Assembly: GCA_963752965.1 (NCBI GenBank)
Contig: CAVWAJ010000014.1
Location: 496,001 to 560,000 of the forward strand
Length of the DNA stretch: 64,000 nt
Direction: 5' to 3'
Source: QHXW01 sp963752965
Lineage (GTDB): Bacteria; Acidobacteriota; Terriglobia; Bryobacterales; Bryobacteraceae
The notes beneath the pieces are model-generated. The model had not been told where the DNA came from, ran no database searches, and saw only the letters and a list, made by a program, of their open reading frames with translations. This document shows, piece by piece, positions 43,451-52,244 of the stretch. The number at the start of each line of letters is the position of its first letter. Position 1 is the first letter of the stretch. The position numbers were made by a program, and so were the translations under genes.

Positions 43451-45292
43451 TCAGTGCGTCTGCGGTTCGCCGATGGAATCGAACCGGATCTTGCCCGCTA
43501 CCAGCGTGCCCGAAGCGAGCCGATCGCGCATGCGCCCCCGATTTGGCCCGGCCTTCTCCGCCGCGTCGAGCAGGCAGCCGAGCGCATCTCGCACCGAGGT
43601 ATCCGCCGGCACGCGGAAGATCCACGGGAGATTGACCGACGTCAGGCTCTTGTCGGCCGAAACGGCAATCAGCGGCACGAAAGCCTTCGCGGCGAGCTGT
43701 TCCGCCAGGTGGCTCGAATTGCGATCGGTCGCGATCAACGCCAGCACCTGGTCGTCGTAAATCAGCTTCACCAGTTCCTGCGAAGCCTTTCCCCATGGCA
43801 CGTCTGAAGAAACAGCGGCCAGCACGTAACGGCCCGCATAAGGTTTCAGCAATGATGCGAGACTGGCAGCCACCTGTTCCGCTCCCGGTCCGAATAATCC
43901 AATCCGGATCGGCCCGGCCGGACTATCCGCCAGTGGCGGCCCGTTGTACGCTACGGGCTTTTCTCCCACCCGCGCATACGGAATCTGCATCGGGTAGCGG
44001 CGGAATTCGTACTTGCCTTGCTTCACCGTCGCCAGGTACATCGGCACGATGTTCTTGCAGTTCGGGTCGAAAACCATCTCTCCGGTCACGCCCTTGTAGC
44101 GCTCCGTGCCCGTGAGCGCATCGCGAATGCGGCCACGATTCAGTCCCGCCCGGCAGATCGAATCGAGCAGAATGTTCATCGTGTCGTACGCCAGTGACGC
44201 GATTACATCCGGGCGCTTGCCGTATTCCTTTTCAAAACGATGGTTGAACCCGAGCCACGCCGGGTCATCGCGCGTCAGGTCGAACGGGAACACAATTTCC
44301 AGTCCGTCGGCCGCTGCGCCAGCAATGCGCAGAAGGTCATCGCCCAGCACCCTGTAGCTGCCGAACACTCTTTGCTTCATGCCCATTTCGCGCATTTGCT
44401 TCAGAATGTTCCCCGCCGGCACTGCATCGCCCCACACCACGATTCCGTCCGCCCCAGATTCGCGAATAATCCGCAATTCCCGCCGGAAATCCGTATCGCC
44501 GGGCATGTATTTTTGCTCAATCACCACAGGGTGCCCGAGCCGGCGCGATGCGTCGCGGAACTTCAGCACGCCGAACCTTCCGTACCGGTCGTTCACGCGC
44601 AGCAGCGCAATCCTTTGCAAACCAAGATCGGTATAAATGCGGCGCGCCAGCGTGTAGCTTTGCACGCGATCATCCTGGATTGTCGTGAAGTACCAGGGAA
44701 TGATCGTCTCGGGAATCGTCGGGTCCGTCGACGCGCTGTTGACGATGGGCACTTCCGCCTTCAGCGAAACGCGCAGCGCGATGTGTGTGGAATCGGCGCC
44801 AATCGAGCCCAGCATGGCCCACACCTTCTCGTCGTAGGCCATCTTGACGATCTCGTTGCTAGACGCTCCCCAAGTCGCCTGATCATTGTGGACCATCAGC
44901 TTGAACGGCTTGCCGCCATACCCGCCCGCCGCGTTGGCCTCGCCCACCGCCAGCAGCGCGCCATTCAGCATCGCCTTGCCGAGCTTTTCATCCGGGTGGT
45001 TCTCCACCGGACCCAGGAAGCCGATCCGCACTTCGTCGACCTCGCTCGCCTTCACCGTCTCCACGTCGCGCGCCGCGCCGTTGTACTCCACCAGCTTGGT
45101 GTAGTTTTCGTAATATGGCGTGGTGAATTTCGAAAAAGGACGCAGGTCCTCCGGCGCGTTGGCGTACGGATGCAGCTCGCGATTCGGCGGCGGACCGGGA
45201 GGATCCGCGCCGCACGCACACGGGCCCCTCACCTGCCCCCACATCAGGGACGCCGTCGCAAGCGCGATCAACCACCGCGCGGACATCGTCAC
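43451..45292 (-). CDS. Periplasmic ligand-binding protein, amino-acid/branched-chain type, with duplicated domain
   Basis: A 613-residue exported protein. The first part (about 60-430) is a complete type I periplasmic binding fold: VRIGFLGPVENHPDEKLGKAMLNGALLAVGEANAAGG, VWAMLGSIGADSTHIALRVSLKAEVPIVNSASTDPTIP, LGLQRIALLRVNDRYGRFGV. A second, shorter copy starts near 455 (IRIGLFGPGAEQVAASLASLL) and repeats the YDDQVLALIATDRNSSHLAEQL segment. No ABC permease or ATPase lies near it, so it may act as a sensor or serve an unlinked transporter. It overlaps ridA by 4 bp. Confidence 0.83.
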   Translation of the reverse strand: MTMSARWLIALATASLMWGQVRGPCACGADPPGPPPNRELHPYANAPEDLRPFSKFTTPYYENYTKLVEYNGAARDVETVKASEVDEVRIGFLGPVENHPDEKLGKAMLNGALLAVGEANAAGGYGGKPFKLMVHNDQATWGASSNEIVKMAYDEKVWAMLGSIGADSTHIALRVSLKAEVPIVNSASTDPTIPETIIPWYFTTIQDDRVQSYTLARRIYTDLGLQRIALLRVNDRYGRFGVLKFRDASRRLGHPVVIEQKYMPGDTDFRRELRIIRESGADGIVVWGDAVPAGNILKQMREMGMKQRVFGSYRVLGDDLLRIAGAAADGLEIVFPFDLTRDDPAWLGFNHRFEKEYGKRPDVIASLAYDTMNILLDSICRAGLNRGRIRDALTGTERYKGVTGEMVFDPNCKNIVPMYLATVKQGKYEFRRYPMQIPYARVGEKPVAYNGPPLADSPAGPIRIGLFGPGAEQVAASLASLLKPYAGRYVLAAVSSDVPWGKASQELVKLIYDDQVLALIATDRNSSHLAEQLAAKAFVPLIAVSADKSLTSVNLPWIFRVPADTSVRDALGCLLDAAEKAGPNRGRMRDRLASGTLVAGKIRFDSIGEPQTH

Positions 45293-45777
45293 TCCTTCAG
45301 GCCAGTGCGGAACATGGCGATGGCTTCAATCTCCACCAGCAGCTCCGGCCGGCAGAGTTTCGCCTGGATGCCCGTGGACGCCGGCAGCGGATCGAGCTCC
45401 TGCTCCTGATAGAACGCCGTCCGCTCCTCGTTGAACTCCGCGTAGTCGCGATCGATGTCGCGCAGATAGCACGTCGTCCTCACGACGTCCTTCCAGGTAG
45501 CGCCTTCCGCCGCCAGCAGGTCCGTAATGTTCTGGAACGTGCGCCGCGTCTGGGCACGGAAGTCGCCGACATGCAGCGTTTCCCCATTCGGCCCTATGCT
45601 CGCCGTTCCGGAAATCAGCAGGATTGCAATGCCGCCTAGATCCAGCCGCAACCCTCGCGAAAACGAGCTTGGCCGCGCATAGTGATACGCCTCGTTAAGC
45701 GCATTCAACGCGGTGATGGGCTTTTTTTCAATACTCGCCGAACGGGAAATCTCTTCCAGCACCTCAGGAATCGTCAT
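45289..45777 (-). CDS. RidA/YjgF family protein
   Basis: RidA proteins hydrolyse reactive enamine/imine intermediates. The 162-residue protein has the family core: ILLISGTASIGPNGETLHVGDFRAQTRRTFQNITDLLAAEGATWKDVVRTTCYL and a C-terminal LLVEIEAIAMFR. The ATG at 45777 is preferred because GAGGGG lies about 8 nt upstream; an ATG 15 bp earlier is also in frame. The N-terminal 45 residues are longer than in the E. coli protein. It lies 31 bp after the propeller gene and overlaps the binding-protein gene. Confidence 0.85.
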   Translation of the reverse strand: MTIPEVLEEISRSASIEKKPITALNALNEAYHYARPSSFSRGLRLDLGGIAILLISGTASIGPNGETLHVGDFRAQTRRTFQNITDLLAAEGATWKDVVRTTCYLRDIDRDYAEFNEERTAFYQEQELDPLPASTGIQAKLCRPELLVEIEAIAMFRTGLKE

Positions 45778-45808
45778 AGGAATACCCCTCATAAGAAATA
45801 AGAACCTG

Positions 45809-46864
45809 CTACTTCACCCGCACCCCGTGGCTCAAGCCATGCGCCGTCGCCACCCAAATGTCTTCTCCATCAAAATCCACGCCCAGCACGTAGTTGTGCG
45901 ACGGCGCTGTTTCTGTCGCGACCGGCGTTACTTTCCCCGCGGCATCCCGCACCAGCATTTCCGGCTTGTGCGTATCGAGCGCCGGACGGTACACCGCCCA
46001 GTTCTCGCCGTCGTAATACGCGAGTCCCTTGTCCGTCGAAAACCATGCCCGCTTGCCGTCCACCGCCTTAACCTGGTTCAGAAAATTGCTCGGCAAACCG
46101 CTGTCCTTCTCCAGGAAATTCTTCCAGTTGCGCCCGTCATACCGGCTCGCGCCGAAATAAGTGGCCACCCACAGGATCTTTTCCTTCTCCACGTAACTCA
46201 CCGATGTCGTGATCTCGTGAACCAGACCCTGGTCCTTGTACAGCACCATCTCCGTCTCGCCGTCGGGATCGTTGTAGTCTTTCCATCGCTCCGTCTTCAC
46301 GTCGTACTCGAGTACGCCGCCGCCCCATACCGCGTAATACACTTTGCTTGGCGTGGCATTCACGCCATAGGTCCAGATCTCGTACATCGGCGTGTTGCGC
46401 TCGTTGTATAGACTCCACTGCCCGGTGCGCGTATTCAGACGGCTTCCACCAGCCGCGGTCGCCACCCAGACGAAATCGCCCTGCACCGAAACGCCGTAGA
46501 CCACGTCGTTCGCCAGGCCGCTCGTGAGTTGTGTGTAGGTATCGAAACGGCCCGCCGAAAAACGGCTCAATCCGCCCATCGTCGCGATCCACACGTCCCC
46601 GGTCCGCGGGTCGGGCGCCACAAACAAGACCGCGCGGTGCGCGAGACCATCCGCCGGACGATACACTTTCCACTTGCCGTTCTCGTACAAGCCCAGCCCG
46701 TTCTCCGTCGCTGCCCACACTTTCTTGCCGTCCACCGCGACGTTGAACACATGGTTATCCGGCAGGCCATTCGCGGTCGTGAAGTTCTCCCACCGGAAAC
46801 ACGGCATATCCGCCGCCCCCACGAGCGCGACGGATGCAAATACGAGGGCCGGCATTTTCCTCAT
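45809..46864 (-). CDS. Secreted two-component-regulator-type propeller protein
   Basis: A 351-residue protein with a short signal peptide (MRKMPALVFASVALVGAADMP) and repeated blades of the Reg_prop type: ENFTTANGLPDNHVFNVAVDGKKVWAATENGLGLYENGKW, ADGLAHRAVLFVAPDPRTGDVWIATMGGLSRF, SGLANDVVYGVSVQGDFVWVATAAGG. Such propellers usually form the sensor part of hybrid two-component systems; here no kinase domain follows, so it is a free periplasmic propeller. It overlaps the upstream cytochrome gene by 4 bp. Confidence 0.85.
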   Translation of the reverse strand: MRKMPALVFASVALVGAADMPCFRWENFTTANGLPDNHVFNVAVDGKKVWAATENGLGLYENGKWKVYRPADGLAHRAVLFVAPDPRTGDVWIATMGGLSRFSAGRFDTYTQLTSGLANDVVYGVSVQGDFVWVATAAGGSRLNTRTGQWSLYNERNTPMYEIWTYGVNATPSKVYYAVWGGGVLEYDVKTERWKDYNDPDGETEMVLYKDQGLVHEITTSVSYVEKEKILWVATYFGASRYDGRNWKNFLEKDSGLPSNFLNQVKAVDGKRAWFSTDKGLAYYDGENWAVYRPALDTHKPEMLVRDAAGKVTPVATETAPSHNYVLGVDFDGEDIWVATAHGLSHGVRVK

Positions 46865-48705
46865 AGCGTTTTCAGGTACTCAATCAAATCGTTGAGCTCG
46901 TCTTTCTGGAGGTCGTTCGTCACTCCGTGCGTGTCGTTGGGATTGAACACCGTCCAGATTTCCTCGAGCGATCGCGCCGACCCGTCATGCAAGTACGGCG
47001 CCGTCAGCGCAATATTCGTCAATTGCGGAACATCGATCAGAGGCGACCGGTCCGTCGCCTTGCCCGTCCCGACATCGAACAACTTTTGATTCGTGTAGTG
47101 CGGCCCGGAATGGCAGTAACCGCACTGGTCTCGCGTCGCGATCGGCGTGCCGTTCTTGCGCCGCGTCCGCTCGAAAATGGCCTTGCCCCGCTCTTGCGAC
47201 GCGGTCAACTCGCCGCTCACCGCGCGGTAGCGGTTCGGCCGTAGCGGGATGGACTTGATGAAGCTCACCAGATCCTCCAGTTGCGCGCCGTCGTAGCTTT
47301 CCGAGCGGTAAAAGTATTTCTCCGTGCGCGGGCCGCATTCTGTTTCCAGATTCGGATTCGAGCCATTCCACTTGAACGGCCCCGTGTCCCCGACGTCCTC
47401 AAGCAGCCGGTTATCAACGTAATCCTTGCCGAAGCCATCCGGCTCCAGGTCCCATGACATGCCGTCGAAGGTCGCTTCCAGGTGACAGCTCGCGCAGCCG
47501 AAGTGCCCGTGAAACGCGAACGCGGCCTGGAAAAACAGACGCTCTCCCCGCCGTTCCGCGGTCAACGTGGATGGCCGGCCGAGCGAGAGCTCGTTCACCA
47601 CGCGCCGCGCTGCCGTATCCACCACGGAGACCGTGTCGCCGGTCCGGTTCGCCACGTAAAGCCGCTTCCCATTCGCGGAGAGCGCCATCCCTTTCGGGCC
47701 GTGTCCCACCGGTATGCGCGCCGCCACGTAGTTCGCCGAAGCCGAAAGGTCGTTGGCCAACGTGCGCCGCTCCGCCGGCCCCAACGTCCGGAGAAACTTC
47801 ATCAGACGCCCGATGTCGATCACCGTCACACTGTCCGAACCCGTGGTCGACACGTAAGCCACGCTCTTGTCCGGCGCAATCGCAATGGCGAACGGCGGCG
47901 TGTAATAGCGGTCCAGTTCATCGATCGGAACCTGCACCACCTCACCCACGTCCTCGCCGAACACGGAAATCGAATTGCCGATTACCCAGCCGTGCTCCAC
48001 ATGGGCCAGGGGGACCAGATTCTTGGGGCGTATCTGGGCGGCCATGCCCAGCTTTCCATCCGCCGAGAGCACCACATGGAACACGCCCGCCGCGCTTGGT
48101 AAACGATACCGGTCCACCACCATCTGGCACGCCGCATCGATGACCGTGATCTCCGATTCGGGCTGTGCGCGGAACTTGCCAATCTTCGGATAGATGTGCG
48201 TGCAGTAGATCCGGCTGCCATCCGGCGACGACGCCAGATAGCTGGCTCCGCGCCCCGCCAGCAGACGCTTCTTCTCCAGACCCGTGGCAAGGTCGATCAC
48301 CGAAACGTCGTTGCTGATGCGGTTCGCCACAAACAGGAAGTCGCCATTCGCAATCACCGCGTTCGGCTCGAACCCTGTTGGCAGCGTGCGGACGACTGCG
48401 AGAGAAGCCGTACCCAGTTCAGAAATGGTGTCGCTCCAGGAGTTGGCCACGTACAGGCGTTTTGCGTCCGGCGATAGCGCCATGCCTTTGGGCAGGCGCC
48501 CCACCGGCACCCGACGGATGATCTTTCCCGAGCCTAGATCGTAGACCGCCACTTCGTCGGTCCCCTCGCAAAGCGCATACAGCCGTGAGCCATCTGGCGA
48601 GATCGTGAGTTCCACGGGCGAGGGGTAACGCGCGGCACGAGGCTCCGTGGCCATGGCTATCAGCGCCATAGAACCCGCGGCCAGCAACCATGCCCCACGC
48701 CGCAT
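46861..48705 (-). CDS. Secreted YncE-like propeller fused to di-haem cytochrome c peroxidase-like domain
   Basis: A 614-residue protein with a signal peptide. Residues 30-380 form a YncE-type seven-bladed propeller (VELTISPDGSRLYALCEGTDEVAVYDLGSGKIIRRVPVGRLP; KGMALSANGKRLYVANRTGDTVSVVD). The rest carries two haem c sites, CASCH (404-408) and CGYCH (528-532), and ends with NIALTAPYLHDGSARSLEEI, a signature of the CCP/MauG family. A redox function in the periplasm follows from the haem sites; the substrate is unknown. It is 3 bp from the CRTAC1 gene and overlaps the propeller gene. Confidence 0.85.
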   Translation of the reverse strand: MRRGAWLLAAGSMALIAMATEPRAARYPSPVELTISPDGSRLYALCEGTDEVAVYDLGSGKIIRRVPVGRLPKGMALSPDAKRLYVANSWSDTISELGTASLAVVRTLPTGFEPNAVIANGDFLFVANRISNDVSVIDLATGLEKKRLLAGRGASYLASSPDGSRIYCTHIYPKIGKFRAQPESEITVIDAACQMVVDRYRLPSAAGVFHVVLSADGKLGMAAQIRPKNLVPLAHVEHGWVIGNSISVFGEDVGEVVQVPIDELDRYYTPPFAIAIAPDKSVAYVSTTGSDSVTVIDIGRLMKFLRTLGPAERRTLANDLSASANYVAARIPVGHGPKGMALSANGKRLYVANRTGDTVSVVDTAARRVVNELSLGRPSTLTAERRGERLFFQAAFAFHGHFGCASCHLEATFDGMSWDLEPDGFGKDYVDNRLLEDVGDTGPFKWNGSNPNLETECGPRTEKYFYRSESYDGAQLEDLVSFIKSIPLRPNRYRAVSGELTASQERGKAIFERTRRKNGTPIATRDQCGYCHSGPHYTNQKLFDVGTGKATDRSPLIDVPQLTNIALTAPYLHDGSARSLEEIWTVFNPNDTHGVTNDLQKDELNDLIEYLKTL

Positions 48706-48708
48706 CGG

Positions 48709-50331
48709 TTACTTCTCCTCCACGGTCATGATGCGGTCCACGGGTAAGTTCTCCAGCACCTGTTTCGTTCCGCTCGGCCACGCGATCGTGAGTCGGTCGA
48801 TCTTTTTCGCTGCACCCAGGCCGAAATGGATCCTCGGGTCATCCTGCGATAGATACCCCGATCCGGCCGTGCGCTCGCGCTGCTGGCGGCTGCCTCCCGC
48901 GAGCACCTCCACCTGCGCCCCAATGCCGTCGCGGTTGCTCTTGTGCCCGACCAGCTTCACCGTAATCCAATGATTCCCACCTGGAGAGACGTTGTGCAGC
49001 AGGAAAGCCGGCGCGCCCAGATTGACGATAAAGACGTCGATCTTGCCGTCGTTGTCGTAATCCGCGAAGGCCGCGCCGCGTGCCACGCTCTTCACGTCGA
49101 AAAACGGCCCAGCGTCTCGCGAAACATCCTCAAACTTCCAATCGCCCACATTGCGGAACACCGAGTGCTCTTGCGGGACCAGGTGGATCAATCCGCCATG
49201 CGCCACAAAGATGTCATCGCGGCCGTCGTTGTCGAAGTCGTAGACCCCGGTCCCCCAGCTCACGTACTGCGCTGCCAGTTGTGAGATCCCCGCCCTTTCC
49301 GTAACGTCCTCGAACTGAAGATTTCCAATATTCCTCATCAACCGGTTGTACTTGGAATCCGTGACCCAAAGATCCACCTTGCCGTCATGGCCCAGGTTGA
49401 GAAAAACGGGCCCCATGGCCGAGGTGTTCTCGCCATTCTGGCCGTAGGCCACTCCTGCGGACAATGCGATGTCCTTGAATGTGCCGTTCTTCTGGTTGTG
49501 GAGCAGGAAATTCTCCGTCTTGTCGTTGGCCACGTAGATATCGGGGTAGCCGTCCAGGTCGAAGTCCGCCGCCGTCACACCCATGGCCCTGGCTTTGTAC
49601 TGGCTGATACCCGATTTCTCGCTCACATCGGTGAACGTCCCATTGCAGTTGTTGTGCAGCAGCACGTTGCTTTGGGGTTCGTAGTCGAGCGGGCCTGGAT
49701 AGTTGTCGGCAGCGTAGTATGCGCGATACTCGGGATCGAACTTCACATACCGGCCGATGAACAGATCCACGCAGCCGTCCCGGTCGTAATCCAGCCACGC
49801 GGCCCCGATCGACCAGCCCGAAACGTGGATGCCCGCCTTCTCGGTCACATCCTCGAAAGTGCCATCTCCCTTGTTGCGGTAGAGAATCACCCGCCCGTAG
49901 CCCGTGACCAGCAGATCTACATTTCCGTCGTTGTCATAATCTGCCGCGATCGCCGCCATGCTGAACAAATCGCCGCCAACGCCTGCTTTCTCGGTCACAT
50001 CGGTGAACTTGCCGTTGCCATCGTTGCGGTATAGATGATTGTGCGGCGGATCGTGGGGCAAATGGCGCAGCGGGTAGGGGTGCATCCCCTCGCCTAGGGG
50101 TTTTCCACTCACTACATACAGGTCCATCAGGCCGTCGTTGTTGTAATCGAACCACACCGCCCCAGCACCCGTGCTTTCCAGCAACGATCCGAGTTTCTCC
50201 GCGCCAAAGCTGTGCGTAAACTGAATTCCCGCTTGTGCGCTGACTTCTTCAAAACGAATCGGGCAGGAGGCGGGCTGCTCGGCACAGAGCGCCACAAACA
50301 AAACCGCTAACGCTCCCAACACAAACCTCAT
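48709..50331 (-). CDS. CRTAC1/ASPIC-UnbV FG-GAP repeat protein
   Basis: A 540-residue secreted protein with FG-GAP/VCBS calcium-binding blades of the form DYDNDGxxDLxV: WFDYNNDGLMDLYVV, AADYDNDGNVDLLVTGYG, WLDYDRDGCVDLFIG, ADFDLDGYPDIYVANDK. The C-terminus has the ASPIC/UnbV domain (WITVKLVGHKSNRDGIGAQVEV, then RIHFGLGAAKKIDRLTIAWPSG). These proteins are common in Acidobacteriota and Planctomycetota; the function is unknown. It overlaps the PD40 gene by 4 bp. Confidence 0.92.
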   Translation of the reverse strand: MRFVLGALAVLFVALCAEQPASCPIRFEEVSAQAGIQFTHSFGAEKLGSLLESTGAGAVWFDYNNDGLMDLYVVSGKPLGEGMHPYPLRHLPHDPPHNHLYRNDGNGKFTDVTEKAGVGGDLFSMAAIAADYDNDGNVDLLVTGYGRVILYRNKGDGTFEDVTEKAGIHVSGWSIGAAWLDYDRDGCVDLFIGRYVKFDPEYRAYYAADNYPGPLDYEPQSNVLLHNNCNGTFTDVSEKSGISQYKARAMGVTAADFDLDGYPDIYVANDKTENFLLHNQKNGTFKDIALSAGVAYGQNGENTSAMGPVFLNLGHDGKVDLWVTDSKYNRLMRNIGNLQFEDVTERAGISQLAAQYVSWGTGVYDFDNDGRDDIFVAHGGLIHLVPQEHSVFRNVGDWKFEDVSRDAGPFFDVKSVARGAAFADYDNDGKIDVFIVNLGAPAFLLHNVSPGGNHWITVKLVGHKSNRDGIGAQVEVLAGGSRQQRERTAGSGYLSQDDPRIHFGLGAAKKIDRLTIAWPSGTKQVLENLPVDRIMTVEEK

Positions 50332-51629
50332 TTTTTGTCTTCCTTACGATCGTGCACGGGGAATGCCATCTTAACGGGATCCTGCGTCCGCAGAAGGACT
50401 TGCGGTGAAGCGTTGTCTGGCGCCCGCTCCGGTCCGGCATGGCAGCCGACGCAAACGCGCTGCTCCCCGCGTCGCGCCCAGAACCAGCCTTTTTCGCCGG
50501 CGACCGTTTTTCCTATAGAATCAAGCAGTTCGAAGTGGATGGGCGTCTCGCTCGGAACCTGTATATAAAAGGACCCGTCCCGCTCCACCGGAGCCTGGCC
50601 GAGGGCCACCGCCACGCCCGCGCTATCGAGGCCCACGACGCGCACCGCCGTTACCGACCCGGCAGGAATCGGGGATCGGGACACGTAAGTGTTAAGGCAA
50701 AGGAGGTTAGCGCCCTGCCGGTCGCCGAGCCCGGAGGGGTGGCGCTTGGGCGTTGCATGCGCCTGGACCAGCACCGGCTGGAGCATGTTCATCCCTTTCA
50801 CTGTCAATACTTTGCGCGGTTGGCCTTGTGTCCACCGATACAGTGCAAATGGGATTCCGTGTTGCGGCCGGTAGCTTACCAGCCATTCGTCGGGCGAAAT
50901 CTCGGCGATCGGGCCGGCGAATTCTCCGCCAACCGGCGGAAAATCAAGGTGAATGGCGCGCGCTGAAGTGAACCGGGCCAAGCGGTGACCGGTCTCGAAA
51001 ATAATGTCTCCGGAAGCGAGTTCGCGACCGGCATGGCGGGCGGGACCGTGATCGCAGCGGTGAGTTTCGACGCCGCTGCCGTCGGTGTAAACGGTATAAA
51101 GATCCGGGCCAGCGGATCGAGTTTCGGGATGGGGCGCTTCGAACAACACACGGCCGTCACGGAGCACGTCGCAGACGATGTGATCCCCGGGCGAGTAAGT
51201 CAATCGAAGCGGCTCGCCACCGTCCAGGGATAGAAGCTCGATCTGAAAACCCTGGGGCGTGCGGCGGGAGTAGACGATCCGATCGGCGGGCAGGTAAAAC
51301 GGTGTGATCGCGTCCTCGGCAAGAGAAGTGATGCGCCGGGGTGCGCCACCGGCAACCGCGATCTCCCAGATTTGCCAGGGATCGCCGAGTTTCCGCTTTC
51401 CGGAGAACAGGATATGCTGGCCATCGAACGATATAGCGGCATCGGCGGATGCGGCAAATTCGGGCACCAGTGGGTGCTTGCGGCCTGCGGAGACCAACTG
51501 GAGCTTTGCGCCGGCATGGACGTCGTTTGTGGGGGCTTCGGTATAAATGTATGGAACCGGCATCGAGACTTGGCCGAAGGCCGCGGCACAGCTAACTACA
51601 CGCACCAGCCAGCGGCTCCATCCTTTCAA
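50328..51629 (-). CDS. Secreted TolB/PD40 propeller protein with single c-haem site
   Basis: A 433-residue protein with an N-terminal signal (LVRVVSCAAAFGQ) and TolB-type blades (ISFDGQHILFSGKRKLGDPWQIWEIAVAGGAPRRITSL; DRIVYSRRTPQGFQIELLSLDGGEPLRLTYSPGD). The C-terminus ends in a haem-binding CVGCH near residue 396 within GEQRVCVGCHAGPERAPDN. The combination recalls the middle domain of hydrazine synthase alpha-related proteins, but I cannot confirm that. It is the first gene of the minus-strand operon ending with the KirBac channel. The 5' flank to 51808 is AT-rich and probably holds promoters for both strands. Confidence 0.8.
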   Translation of the reverse strand: MKGWSRWLVRVVSCAAAFGQVSMPVPYIYTEAPTNDVHAGAKLQLVSAGRKHPLVPEFAASADAAISFDGQHILFSGKRKLGDPWQIWEIAVAGGAPRRITSLAEDAITPFYLPADRIVYSRRTPQGFQIELLSLDGGEPLRLTYSPGDHIVCDVLRDGRVLFEAPHPETRSAGPDLYTVYTDGSGVETHRCDHGPARHAGRELASGDIIFETGHRLARFTSARAIHLDFPPVGGEFAGPIAEISPDEWLVSYRPQHGIPFALYRWTQGQPRKVLTVKGMNMLQPVLVQAHATPKRHPSGLGDRQGANLLCLNTYVSRSPIPAGSVTAVRVVGLDSAGVAVALGQAPVERDGSFYIQVPSETPIHFELLDSIGKTVAGEKGWFWARRGEQRVCVGCHAGPERAPDNASPQVLLRTQDPVKMAFPVHDRKEDKK

Positions 51630-51776
51630 GACTTCAAGACCCCCTGCTCCCGGATTATGCCACGGTATTCCCCAACTATCACCTATAAAGTGTCTAGTAT
51701 CTTATACTTAATGGCTTCCTGCTATTAGCGGAGGCTGAATGGAGAATGGATTGCAGTTACCGTAATATACTATTGA

Positions 51777-51797
51777 GATCTCATTATCTGTGAGATC
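51777..51797 (+). promoter_or_regulatory. Seven-bp inverted repeat just before the ribosome binding site of the small secreted protein
   Basis: GATCTCA (51777-51783) and TGAGATC (51791-51797) pair perfectly around TTATCTG. The next bases are AGGAG, the ribosome binding site of the gene at 51808. It could be an operator or an RNA hairpin that controls access to the site. Confidence 0.4.
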
Positions 51798-51807
51798 AGG
51801 AGACAAG

Positions 51808-52179
51808 ATGAAGCAGGCAATTGTAATGGCATCCATTGCGGGCATGATTCTCGCGGGCTGCACGTTGGCCCTCGCGGCAGGCAGCGGCATTGAGGGGAAG
51901 TGGAAAATTACGGCCGATACTCCGGACGGCGAGCCATCAGAGTGGAGCATGGTTTTCAAGATCCAAGGTGGCAGGCTCACGGGAACCGCCGAAGGCGACG
52001 CCGGAGAATTCGAATTCAAGAACCTGAAGGAGAATGGCCAGACCGTGACCGGTGAGTTGCAGGTGCAAGGCGACGAGTACGTAATCGAGGTCACCGTCAC
52101 CGGAGACAAACTCGAAGGTAAGTGGAAGATGGACAGCATGACCGGGGCCATCAAGGGAGTTCGGGAGACGGCCCAATAG
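51808..52179 (+). CDS. Small secreted or lipid-anchored beta-rich protein
   Basis: A 123-residue protein starting MKQAIVMASIAGMILAGCTLALAAG, with a possible lipobox LAGC and a possible signal peptidase I site ALAAG, so anchored or free in the periplasm. The mature part is beta-rich with alternating strands (GIEGKWKITAD, RLTGTAEGDAGEFEFKNLKENGQTVTGELQ, LEGKWKMDSMTGAIKG), resembling small lipocalin-like or immunoglobulin-like domains. AGGAG sits before the ATG, which is chosen over one six codons earlier. The family is not recognised. Confidence 0.7.
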   Translation: MKQAIVMASIAGMILAGCTLALAAGSGIEGKWKITADTPDGEPSEWSMVFKIQGGRLTGTAEGDAGEFEFKNLKENGQTVTGELQVQGDEYVIEVTVTGDKLEGKWKMDSMTGAIKGVRETAQ

Positions 52180-52244
52180 CGAACCACAATCTGATCGCCG
52201 CGCAATCTCCAGGCAGCAGGCCAGCTCGGTAGAAAACAATAACT

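Noticed and set aside
44240..45409. Open frame of 389 codons on the plus strand
   Set aside because: It lies opposite the binding-protein gene, is very rich in Arg, His and Val, and has no recognisable motif; typical antisense shadow in GC-rich DNA.
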